Shown piece after piece: positions 1-4,756 of a stretch of DNA of 7,141 bases. A model generated the notes under the pieces. The model was not told the DNA's origin and ran no database searches. It saw nothing but the letters and a program-made list of their open reading frames with translations. The stretch's first letter is position 1. The number at the start of each line of letters is the position of its first letter. The position numbers and the translations under genes were made by a program. The stretch comes from an uncultured Collinsella sp. (GTDB taxonomy: Bacteria > Actinomycetota > Coriobacteriia > Coriobacteriales > Coriobacteriaceae), in assembly GCA_900541185.1 (NCBI GenBank), contig UQIQ01000072.1:1-7141 (forward strand). Direction: 5' to 3'.

Positions 1-36
1 AAGTCGTCGGCAGCGTCAGATGTGTATAAGAGACAG
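1..36 (+). other. Nextera read-1 adapter with Tn5 mosaic end (sequencing artefact)
   Basis: Positions 4-17 read TCGTCGGCAGCGTC, the Nextera read-1 tail. Positions 18-36 are the 19-bp Tn5 mosaic end AGATGTGTATAAGAGACAG. The first three bases (AAG) would be the end of the i5 index. This is library-construction DNA left in the assembly, not chromosome and not a natural transposon. Native sequence begins at about 37. Confidence 0.98.
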
Positions 37-62
37 GCTTAAACAGCGGGCCGCCCGGACCG

Positions 63-98
63 GGAATCCGCCCCCGCGCACAGAAGGGGATTCCTTTT
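63..98 (+). terminator. Candidate intrinsic terminator of an off-window upstream gene
   Basis: GGAATCC (63-69) and GGATTCC (88-94) are exact reverse complements and can form a 7-bp stem. Two or three further C-G pairs are possible inside it across a bulged G. The 3' arm runs straight into TTTT (95-98). It lies upstream of the rpsL promoter and no gene end is visible to its left, so it may end transcription of a gene outside the window. The loop is long (about 18 nt) and the T-run short, so this is only a candidate. Confidence 0.4.
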
Positions 99-153
99 GT
101 GTAGGCTTTGCGGAAATGTGCCAATTTTGGGATACGCCCGGCGGCGTGGTCTG

Positions 154-182
154 TTGACGACACAGCTAACGGCACGTATCCT
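154..182 (+). promoter_or_regulatory. Probable sigma-A-type promoter of the rpsL operon
   Basis: The -35 box TTGACG (154-159) is separated by exactly 17 bp from TATCCT (177-182), giving 5/6 and 4/6 matches to the housekeeping consensus. Transcription would start near 189 and leave a leader of about 87 nt before the rpsL start. It is the best promoter seen in the 239 bp of native DNA upstream of rpsL, which otherwise holds no convincing gene. Confidence 0.7.
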
Positions 183-198
183 ATCGAACTGCGTGTTT

Positions 199-221
199 CG
201 TAGGGGGATGCTGACCCCTCG
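199..221 (+). other. Small stem-loop in the rpsL leader
   Basis: AGGGG (202-206) pairs with CCCCT (215-219) around an 8-nt loop. An outer CG/CG pair (199-200 with 220-221) is possible across a bulged T. It sits about 10 nt after the predicted transcription start and about 45 nt before the ribosome-binding site. There is no T-run after it, so it is not a terminator. It could stabilise the 5' end of the mRNA or take part in leader regulation. The role is unknown. Confidence 0.35.
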
Positions 222-263
222 ATTCAAGCCGTTGCACTTTACAGAAAGCTGGAATCATTCGAG

Positions 264-269
264 AAGGAG
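264..269 (+). promoter_or_regulatory. Ribosome-binding site that fixes the rpsL TTG start
   Basis: AAGGAG lies 6 nt before the TTG at 276-278. No in-frame ATG or GTG near it would give the conserved S12 N-terminus. The strong Shine-Dalgarno at ideal spacing supports TTG as the initiation codon. Confidence 0.85.
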
Positions 270-275
270 TACGCT

Positions 276-653
276 TTGCCTACTATTAACCAGCTGGTTC
301 GCCAGGGCCGTCGTTCCGTGCCCAAGAAGTCCAAGAACGCTGCTCTGCAGCACAACTCCCAGAAGCGCGGCGTGTGCACCCGCGTCTTCACCACGAGCCC
401 CAAGAAGCCGAACTCGGCTCTTCGTAAGGTTGCCCGTGTTCGCCTTGTCAACGGCATCGAAGTTACTGCTTACATCCCGGGTGAGGGCCACAACCTGCAG
501 GAGCACTCCATCGTGCTCGTCCGCGGCGGTCGTGTCCGTGACCTCCCTGGTGTCCGTTATCACGTCATCCGTGGCGCCTACGACGCTGCTCCGGTCCAGA
601 ACCGTATGCAGGCCCGTTCCAAGTACGGTGCTAAGCGCCCCAAGGCTAAATAA
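276..653 (+). CDS. rpsL: 30S ribosomal protein S12
   Basis: This is S12 of the small ribosomal subunit. It lies at the decoding centre and helps check codon-anticodon pairing. The 125-residue product has the usual bacterial length. Conserved blocks are PTINQLVRQGR at the N-terminus, QKRGVCTRV (29-37), PKKPNSALRKV (42-52), GEGHNLQEHS (69-78), GGRVRDLPGVRYH (84-96) and the ARSKYG tail. The start is TTG, set by an AAGGAG 6 nt upstream. It is the first gene of an rpsL-rpsG-fusA-rpsJ operon, with a promoter at 154-182. Lys43 and Pro91, two streptomycin-resistance positions, are the usual residues. Position 88 is Arg (codon CGT, 537-539) where Lys is usual in E. coli, Bacillus and Thermus. Lys88Arg (Lys87Arg in E. 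coli mature numbering) is a classical streptomycin-resistance change. Here it could be native to the lineage or selected. Confidence 0.98.
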   Translation: MPTINQLVRQGRRSVPKKSKNAALQHNSQKRGVCTRVFTTSPKKPNSALRKVARVRLVNGIEVTAYIPGEGHNLQEHSIVLVRGGRVRDLPGVRYHVIRGAYDAAPVQNRMQARSKYGAKRPKAK

Positions 654-678
654 GCCAGATAACGTTTTGATACTTTCG

Positions 679-704
679 CCGTGTGCCGCCTAAGCGCCGC
701 ACGG
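679..704 (+). promoter_or_regulatory. Intercistronic hairpin between rpsL and rpsG, possible S7 feedback site
   Basis: Within the 73-nt gap, 679-689 pairs with 694-704 around a CTAA loop. This makes an 11-bp stem interrupted by one C-C mismatch and containing one G-T pair. No T-run follows, so it is not an obvious terminator. It ends 10 nt before the rpsG Shine-Dalgarno. In E. coli, S7 represses its own operon by binding a structure in the rpsL-rpsG gap. The position here suggests a similar site, but I cannot show homology to the E. coli structure. Confidence 0.5.
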
Positions 705-726
705 TAGACACTTAAGGAGATTTCAC

Positions 727-1200
727 ATGCCGCGTCGTGCAGCAGCTAATCGTCGTGAGGTTCAGCCTGACGCCGTTTACAACAACCGCCTGGTGACTCA
801 GCTCATCAACAAGGTCCTTCTTGACGGCAAGAAGGCCACCGCTGAGCGCATCGTTTACACCGCTTTCGAGATCGTTGCCGAGAAGTCCGAGGGTGGCGAC
901 GCTCTCGCTACCTTCAAGAAGGCTATGGACAACGTCAAGCCCACGCTCGAGGTTAAGCCCAAGCGTGTCGGTGGCGCTACCTATCAGGTCCCGATGGAGG
1001 TTAACTCCCGTCGTTCCACCGCTCTGGGTATCCGCTGGATCGTCAACTTCTCCCGCGCTCGCAAGGAGAAGACCATGGCCGAGCGTCTCGCCAACGAGAT
1101 CCTCGACGCTTCCAACGGCCTGGGCGCTTCCGTCAAGAAGCGTGAGGACGTCTTCAAGATGGCCGAGGCCAACCGCGCGTTCTCTCACTATCGTTGGTAA
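727..1200 (+). CDS. rpsG: 30S ribosomal protein S7
   Basis: S7 is the primary 16S rRNA-binding protein that organises assembly of the 30S head, and it lies near the E site. The 157-residue product has the normal length. It starts with the family signature MPRR and contains LLDGKKATAERIVY (about 35-48), VKPKRVGGATYQVPMEV (about 77-93) and the C-terminal VKKREDVFKMAEAN and HYRW segments. ATG at 727 is preceded by AAGGAGA (714-720) with a 6-nt spacer. It is second in the operon, 73 nt after rpsL and 19 nt before fusA. In E. coli S7 is the autogenous translational repressor of this operon, and the hairpin at 679-704 is placed for such a role. No irregularity was noticed. Confidence 0.98.
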   Translation: MPRRAAANRREVQPDAVYNNRLVTQLINKVLLDGKKATAERIVYTAFEIVAEKSEGGDALATFKKAMDNVKPTLEVKPKRVGGATYQVPMEVNSRRSTALGIRWIVNFSRARKEKTMAERLANEILDASNGLGASVKKREDVFKMAEANRAFSHYRW

Positions 1201-1219
1201 GTTAAGGTAAGGAACTAAC

Positions 1220-3319
1220 ATGGCTAAGCCTAAGTACAAGCTTTCCGATACCCGTAACATCGGCATCATGGCTCACATCGATGCCGGTAAGACCACCACG
1301 ACCGAGCGTATTCTTTACTACACCGGTAAGACCCACAAGATCGGTGAGGTCCATGAGGGCGCTGCCACCATGGACTGGATGGTTCAGGAGCAGGAGCGCG
1401 GCGTAACCATTACCTCCGCTGCTACCACGTGCTTCTGGAACAAGGACGGTAAGGACTACCGCATCCAGATCATCGACACCCCGGGCCACGTTGACTTCAC
1501 CGCCGAGGTCGAGCGCTGCCTGCGCGTCCTCGATGGCGCTGTCGCCGTCTTCGACGCCGTTGCCGGCGTTCAGCCCCAGTCTGAGACCGTTTGGCGTCAG
1601 GCTTCTACCTTCAACGTCCCCCGCATCGCCTTCATTAACAAGTATGACCGCGTGGGTGCTGACTTCTTCAACGCTATCGAGACCATGAAGGATCGTCTCG
1701 ACGCTAACGCCGTGGCCGCTCAGGTCCCGATGGGCGCCGAGGACAACTTCTGGGGCGTCATCGACCTCGTTACCATGACTGCATGGGACTTCAAGGCCGA
1801 CGAGAAGGGTATGACCTACCCCGAGCCGATGGACGAGATCCCGGCTGAGTTTGCCGACATTGCTGCCACCAAGCGCGAGGAGCTCCTCGACGCTGCTGCC
1901 AGCTTTGACGACGAGCTCATGGAGAAGATCCTCATGGAGGAGGACTTCACCGTCGAGGAGCTCAAGGCTGCTCTGCGCAAGGGCGTTCTGGCCAACGAGC
2001 TCAACCTCGTCTTCGTGGGTTCCGCCTACAAGAACAAGGGCGTTCAGGAGCTGCTCGACGCTGTCGTCGACTACCTGCCCAGCCCGCTCGACGTCGAGGC
2101 CGTCACCGGTACCGATCCGGACACCGGCGAGGAGATTCAGCGTCATCCTTCCTTCGACGAGCCCTTCTCCGGCCTGGTCTTCAAGATCATGACCGACCCG
2201 TTCGTCGGTAAGCTCACCTACGTCCGCGTTTACTCCGGCCGCGCCGAGTCCGGCTCCTACGTGGTCAACGCTTCCAACGGTCAGCGCGAGCGCCTCGGCC
2301 GCATCCTCGAGATGAACGCCGCCGAGCGTATCGACCGTGACGACGCTGCCGCTGGCGACATCGTCGCTTGCGTCGGCTTCAAGAACTCCACCACCGGTGA
2401 CACCCTGTGCGCCGAGGGCAAGGAGATCGTCCTCGAGAAGATCGAGTTCGCTAAGCCCGTTATCGACGTTGCCATCGAGCCCAAGACCAAGGCCGAGCAG
2501 GACAAGATGTCCCTGGCTCTGACCAAGCTCGCCGAGGAGGACCCGACCTTCCAAGTGTCCACCAACCACGAGACCGGCCAGACCATTATCGCCGGCATGG
2601 GCGAGCTGCACCTCGAGATTATCGTCGACCGTCTGCTCCGCGAGTTCAAGGTTGACGCTAACGTTGGTAAGCCCCAGGTTGCCTACCGCGAGACCGCTGG
2701 TCACGACGTCGAGAAGGCTGAGGGCAAGTTCGTCCGTCAGTCCGGTGGTCGCGGTCAGTACGGCCACGCCGTCATCAAGCTCGAGAAGATGGAGGAGGGC
2801 TTCGGCTACGAGTTCGTCAACGCTATCGTCGGCGGCGTCGTGCCCAAAGAGTACATCCCGTCCATCGACAAGGGCATCCAGGAGGCCCTGAACACCGGTG
2901 TTATCGCCGGCTTCCCGGTCCTCGACGTTAAGGTCACCCTGTTCGACGGTTCTTACCACGAGGTCGACTCCTCCGAGGCCGCCTTCAAGATCGCCGGTTC
3001 CATGGCTATCAAGGACGCCCTCAAGAAGTCCGATCCGCAGCTGCTCGAGCCGATCATGGCTGTCGAGGTTGAGACCCCCGAGCAGTACATGGGCGACGTT
3101 ATGGGCAACCTCTCCGGTCGCCGCGGCAAGATCGAGGGCATGGAGGATCGCAAGAACAGCAAGCTCATCCGTGCCAAGGTGCCGCTGGGCGAGATGTTCG
3201 GTTACGCTACCGACCTTCGCTCCCAGACCCAGGGCCGTGCATCCTACACGATGCAGTTCGACTCTTATGAGCCCGCGCCCAAGTCCATCGTGGACGAGGT
3301 CATGAGCAAAAACGCCTAA
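1220..3319 (+). CDS. fusA: Translation elongation factor G
   Basis: EF-G is the cytosolic GTPase that drives ribosomal translocation and, with the recycling factor, splits post-termination ribosomes. The 699-residue length is standard. The G domain shows P-loop AHIDAGKT (18-25), switch region RGVTITSAATT, DTPGHVDF (86-93), NKYD (140-143) and the late GSA motif. These are followed by domain II, domain III (including GMGELHLEI), domain IV with GGRGQYGHAV and the tip-loop segment SYHEVDSSE (His580, equivalent to E. coli His583), and domain V ending near ATDLRSQTQGRASY. The NKxD loop has Tyr where Met is common in EF-G. ATG at 1220 follows a TAAGGAA Shine-Dalgarno in a 19-nt gap after rpsG, so the two are probably co-translated. 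This is the classical fusA of the str operon, not an EF-G2 paralogue, judging by context and full motif conservation. Confidence 0.98.
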   Translation: MAKPKYKLSDTRNIGIMAHIDAGKTTTTERILYYTGKTHKIGEVHEGAATMDWMVQEQERGVTITSAATTCFWNKDGKDYRIQIIDTPGHVDFTAEVERCLRVLDGAVAVFDAVAGVQPQSETVWRQASTFNVPRIAFINKYDRVGADFFNAIETMKDRLDANAVAAQVPMGAEDNFWGVIDLVTMTAWDFKADEKGMTYPEPMDEIPAEFADIAATKREELLDAAASFDDELMEKILMEEDFTVEELKAALRKGVLANELNLVFVGSAYKNKGVQELLDAVVDYLPSPLDVEAVTGTDPDTGEEIQRHPSFDEPFSGLVFKIMTDPFVGKLTYVRVYSGRAESGSYVVNASNGQRERLGRILEMNAAERIDRDDAAAGDIVACVGFKNSTTGDTLCAEGKEIVLEKIEFAKPVIDVAIEPKTKAEQDKMSLALTKLAEEDPTFQVSTNHETGQTIIAGMGELHLEIIVDRLLREFKVDANVGKPQVAYRETAGHDVEKAEGKFVRQSGGRGQYGHAVIKLEKMEEGFGYEFVNAIVGGVVPKEYIPSIDKGIQEALNTGVIAGFPVLDVKVTLFDGSYHEVDSSEAAFKIAGSMAIKDALKKSDPQLLEPIMAVEVETPEQYMGDVMGNLSGRRGKIEGMEDRKNSKLIRAKVPLGEMFGYATDLRSQTQGRASYTMQFDSYEPAPKSIVDEVMSKNA

Positions 3320-3344
3320 GTTCGAGCTCCCTGTTACGTAATCC

Positions 3345-3361
3345 GCGAGAACATCTCTCGC
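3345..3361 (+). other. Perfect 6-bp hairpin just upstream of rpsJ
   Basis: GCGAGA (3345-3350) and TCTCGC (3356-3361) are exact reverse complements around a 5-nt ACATC loop. It ends 7 nt before the rpsJ Shine-Dalgarno GGAGG (3369-3373), in the 60-nt fusA-rpsJ gap. It is followed only by ACTCTTT, too weak a T-run for a convincing terminator. It could be an mRNA processing or translation-control element. The function is not established. Confidence 0.4.
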
Positions 3362-3368
3362 ACTCTTT

Positions 3369-3373
3369 GGAGG
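3369..3373 (+). promoter_or_regulatory. Ribosome-binding site that fixes the rpsJ TTG start
   Basis: GGAGG is 6 nt before TTG 3380-3382, which opens the conserved S10 sequence ATQKIRIRLKGYDHE. No ATG or GTG alternative gives a full-length S10, so this site decides the start. Confidence 0.85.
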
Positions 3374-3379
3374 TTTAAG

Positions 3380-3688
3380 TTGGCTACCCAGAAGATCCGC
3401 ATTCGCCTCAAGGGCTATGATCACGAGGTCGTCGATCAGTCCGCGAAGCTCATCGTCGAGACCGCTCAGAAGACCGGCGCTCGCGTTTCCGGTCCTGTCC
3501 CCCTGCCCACCGAGCGCAACCTGTACACGGTTATCCGCTCGCCGCACGTGAACAAGGACTCCCGTGAGCAGTTCGAGATGCGCACCCACAAGCGCCTCAT
3601 CGACATCCTCGACCCCACCTCGGGCACCGTTGATTCGCTCATGCGTCTCGACCTCCCCGCTGGCGTCGACATCGACATCAAGCTCTAA
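3380..3688 (+). CDS. rpsJ: 30S ribosomal protein S10 (NusE)
   Basis: S10 is a component of the 30S head. As NusE it also joins NusB, NusG and RNA polymerase in antitermination and transcription-translation coupling. The 102-residue product has the normal length and carries IRIRLKGYDHEVVDQS (about 6-21), VSGPVPLPTE, SPHVNKDSREQFE and the C-terminal MRLDLPAGVDIDIKL. The start is TTG with a strong Shine-Dalgarno. It lies 60 nt after fusA with no tuf between them. Only 19 nt separate its stop from the 5' arm of a very strong terminator, so it appears to be the last gene of the str transcription unit. In many bacteria rpsJ opens the S10 operon (rplC, rplD, rplW and so on). None of those genes follows here. 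Confidence 0.97.
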   Translation: MATQKIRIRLKGYDHEVVDQSAKLIVETAQKTGARVSGPVPLPTERNLYTVIRSPHVNKDSREQFEMRTHKRLIDILDPTSGTVDSLMRLDLPAGVDIDIKL

Positions 3689-3707
3689 GCGATATCGTTC
3701 ATAGCTT

Positions 3708-3750
3708 AAAGGGCCCCGCTGCCGTTACGGTAGCGGGGCCCTTTTGTTTT
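3708..3750 (+). terminator. Strong intrinsic terminator after rpsJ
   Basis: Arms 3708-3724 and 3728-3744 form a 17-bp stem with one G-T pair and a TTA loop. The core GGGCCCCGC/GCGGGGCCC is extremely stable. The 3' arm continues into CTTTTGTTTT (3741-3750). It sits between convergent rpsJ (+) and birA (-). On the minus strand the T-run is only three bases before AAG, so it should be a weaker terminator for birA. Confidence 0.95.
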
Positions 3751-3780
3751 GAATGATGGTTTGGACTGCCGGGTAATGCT

Positions 3781-3800
3781 GCCGAGCCGATGGCTGCGGC
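3781..3800 (-). other. Hairpin just beyond the birA stop codon
   Basis: GCCGAGCC (3781-3788) pairs with GGCT and CGGC (3792-3800) around a GAT loop with one bulged G at 3796, an 8-bp stem. It begins a few bases past the birA stop on the minus strand. No T-run follows on that strand, so it may be a 3'-end stabiliser or part of a factor-dependent end and is not a clear intrinsic terminator. Confidence 0.3.
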
Positions 3801-3803
3801 GCC

Positions 3804-4580
3804 CTAATCGCTTAAGTGGCGCAAAGACGCCTCCTCAAAATGGAAGAAACGCAAGCCGTCTTTCGTTTCGATGCACGCGCGACCAAAGCCATCGACCGTT
3901 TTAAAGATGCCTCGCGCCAGCTCGTCTCCAGCGGGGGAGCGGGCGATAATGTGCTCTCCAATCCAATTGAGGTGAGCGACATATTCGCCGTGGACGGGCG
4001 CGAGCGGTCCGGTGTTTTCTTCCATGGAGTTGAGGCGTTCTGCCCAGGCATCTACGGCGTCTATAACGGCGTGATAGACCTCATCGAGGAGCATGTCGAC
4101 GGTAGGAACGTTTTCGTTAAGGTCCGAGAGGCCAATTGCCGCCAGGCCGCCATCGGGCACCTCCTGGGGCGTGTAGTTTACGTTGACGCCAATGCCGCAG
4201 ACGGCGAAGGGCCCGCCCTCGTTGTCACGAGCCGCCTCGACTAAGATGCCGCCAAGCTTATGTCCTCGTGCGACGAGGTCGTTGGGCCATTTGAGGCCGA
4301 TCTCGTTAGCAAGACCCTGCTTTTCGAGCGCCTCGAGCACCGCTAGGCCGCTGACGGCGGCAAGACCAGAGTACTTTGCAGGATTAACGCATGGACGCAG
4401 GACAATCGAAAGCAATAGGTTGCCGGCGGTTGAATCCCACTTGTGGCCGCGCCGGCCGCGTCCTGCCGTCTGAGCCCGGGCGGCAAGTCCTGTGCCGTGC
4501 GGCGCTCCTTGTTTTCCTGCTTCGAGCAGGTCATCGTTGGTCGATCCGGTTACGTCGACTATCGTTAATTTGGCATCCAT
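3804..4580 (-). CDS. birA: Biotin--[acetyl-CoA-carboxylase] ligase, single-domain
   Basis: This enzyme makes biotinyl-5'-AMP and transfers biotin to the carrier lysine of biotin enzymes, chiefly the BCCP subunit of acetyl-CoA carboxylase. The 258-residue product has the catalytic motifs STND (13-16), the adenylate-binding loop GRGRRGHKW (40-48), KWPNDL (97-102), KLGGILVEA (108-116) and GIGVNVN, followed by a small C-terminal domain. There is no N-terminal winged-helix DNA-binding domain. It is therefore a class I, ligase-only protein and not the E. coli type that also represses biotin genes. ATG at 4580 is chosen because AAGGAGGT (4591-4598) precedes it and the family N-terminus starts here. 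Upstream in-frame starts would add 27 non-conserved residues. It is divergent from the fatty-acid cluster, whose malonyl-CoA supply depends on biotinylated carboxylase. The gene name is by family; birA or bpl are both used. Confidence 0.93.
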   Translation of the reverse strand: MDAKLTIVDVTGSTNDDLLEAGKQGAPHGTGLAARAQTAGRGRRGHKWDSTAGNLLLSIVLRPCVNPAKYSGLAAVSGLAVLEALEKQGLANEIGLKWPNDLVARGHKLGGILVEAARDNEGGPFAVCGIGVNVNYTPQEVPDGGLAAIGLSDLNENVPTVDMLLDEVYHAVIDAVDAWAERLNSMEENTGPLAPVHGEYVAHLNWIGEHIIARSPAGDELARGIFKTVDGFGRACIETKDGLRFFHFEEASLRHLSD

Positions 4581-4590
4581 AGCGGCTGCT

Positions 4591-4598
4591 ACCTCCTT
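4591..4598 (-). promoter_or_regulatory. Ribosome-binding site that fixes the birA start
   Basis: On the minus strand this reads AAGGAGGT, a near-perfect Shine-Dalgarno, 10 nt before ATG 4580-4578. It argues against the longer reading frame that begins at 4661. Confidence 0.8.
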
Positions 4599-4618
4599 AA
4601 TGAATAAGTGAATAACGC

Positions 4619-4643
4619 AATAGTGTCGTGAGGCAGACACAAT
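4619..4643. repeat. Inverted repeat in the birA leader
   Basis: GTGTC (4623-4627) and GACAC (4636-4640) are exact inverted repeats around 8 nt, and a flanking AT/AT pair extends them across one mismatch. On the birA transcript this would be a small hairpin upstream of its ribosome-binding site. It could also be a protein-binding palindrome. Chance occurrence is possible for arms this short. Confidence 0.3.
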
Positions 4644-4668
4644 GTGAAGCCTTTGTCGCATTTGGACA

Positions 4669-4697
4669 ATTTAATGTTAACACGTCAACAATGACTA
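4669..4697 (-). promoter_or_regulatory. Weak candidate promoter for birA
   Basis: On the minus strand TAGTCA (4697-4692) and TTAAAT (4674-4669) are 17 bp apart, each a 4/6 match to the consensus boxes. The spacer coincides with repeat copy 1 (4675-4691), so a protein bound there would block this promoter. The match is weak and is offered only as a testable position. Confidence 0.25.
4674..4691. promoter_or_regulatory. Putative operator copy 1 (18-bp repeat in the birA-fabH gap)
   Basis: ATGTTAACACGTCAACAA is repeated at 4722-4739 with a single difference. Within it, TGTTAAC-AC-GTCAACA is an imperfect 7-2-7 palindrome (6 of 7 positions symmetric), as expected for a dimeric transcription factor. 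It lies upstream of the TATCCT that could be the fabH -10 box. The regulator is not in the window and I do not recognise the motif as a named site. Confidence 0.6.
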
Positions 4698-4705
4698 AAA
4701 TGCGC

Positions 4706-4711
4706 TATCCT
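4706..4711 (+). promoter_or_regulatory. Candidate -10 element for the fabH operon
   Basis: TATCCT is the same hexamer as the -10 of the rpsL promoter in this window. There is no good -35 box at 16-18 bp: the bases there fall inside operator copy 1 and read CGTCAA. A poor -35 box would fit an activated or repressor-overlapped promoter. Transcription would start near 4718, just before operator copy 2. Confidence 0.35.
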
Positions 4712-4721
4712 CTCTTGGTCG

Positions 4722-4739
4722 ATGTAAACACGTCAACAA
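4722..4739. promoter_or_regulatory. Putative operator copy 2 (18-bp repeat in the birA-fabH gap)
   Basis: ATGTAAACACGTCAACAA matches copy 1 at 17 of 18 positions. The copies start 48 bp apart in the same orientation. This copy ends 3 bp before the fabH Shine-Dalgarno and would lie at or just downstream of the transcription start, a typical repressor position. Its left half-site is less symmetric (5 of 7). Confidence 0.6.
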
Positions 4740-4742
4740 CTC

Positions 4743-4750
4743 AAAGGAGG
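4743..4750 (+). promoter_or_regulatory. Ribosome-binding site that fixes the fabH start
   Basis: AAAGGAGG is 6 nt before ATG 4757-4759. It decides against the longer frame from 4628, which would translate through both operator repeats. Confidence 0.85.
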
Positions 4751-4756
4751 TTAGTG

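Noticed and set aside
1..36. A real Tn5/IS50 insertion at the window ends
   Set aside because: Only the 19-bp mosaic ends are present, directly joined to Illumina read-1, read-2, index and P7 sequence. There is no transposase and no 9-bp target duplication between the ends.
39..227. 62-codon minus-strand frame upstream of rpsL
   Set aside because: It covers the candidate terminator and promoter, has no clear ribosome-binding site and no recognisable motif.
97..693. 198-codon plus-strand frame overlapping the promoter region and rpsL
   Set aside because: It overlaps rpsL out of frame, is rich in Arg/Ser/Thr as expected of a shadow frame, crosses the rpsL promoter and has no recognisable domain.
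712..1269. 185-codon minus-strand frame over rpsG
   Set aside because: Antisense shadow of rpsG; composition matches the other shadows and no family is recognised.
1202..3589. 795-codon open frame on the minus strand across fusA and rpsJ
   Set aside because: It is antisense to two certain genes, which lie in the same frame (starts 2160 nt apart). Strong codon bias makes TTA, CTA and TCA rare in the sense frame, leaving the complementary frame open. The protein is low-complexity Leu/Val/Gly/Asp with no motif.
3816..4473. Plus-strand frames (142 and 96 codons) opposite birA
   Set aside because: They lie inside the birA coding region, which is secured by conserved ligase motifs. No ribosome-binding site or domain supports them.
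4581..4661. 27-residue N-terminal extension of birA
   Set aside because: The extension is not family-like and would run through the leader palindrome and the strong Shine-Dalgarno that serves ATG 4580.
4674..4739. The repeats as a classical BirA operator
   Set aside because: BirA operators have TTGTTAAC-like halves about 14-16 bp apart. Here the half-sites are 2 bp apart, and the local BirA lacks a DNA-binding domain.
4674..4739. The two repeats as a minimal CRISPR array
   Set aside because: Only two 18-bp copies with a 30-bp interval, no further units, no cas genes, and a promoter location that suits operators.
4628..4756. 43-residue N-terminal extension of fabH
   Set aside because: It would translate both operator repeats and the Shine-Dalgarno at 4743-4750. 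The FabH family begins at MGFTILGTG.
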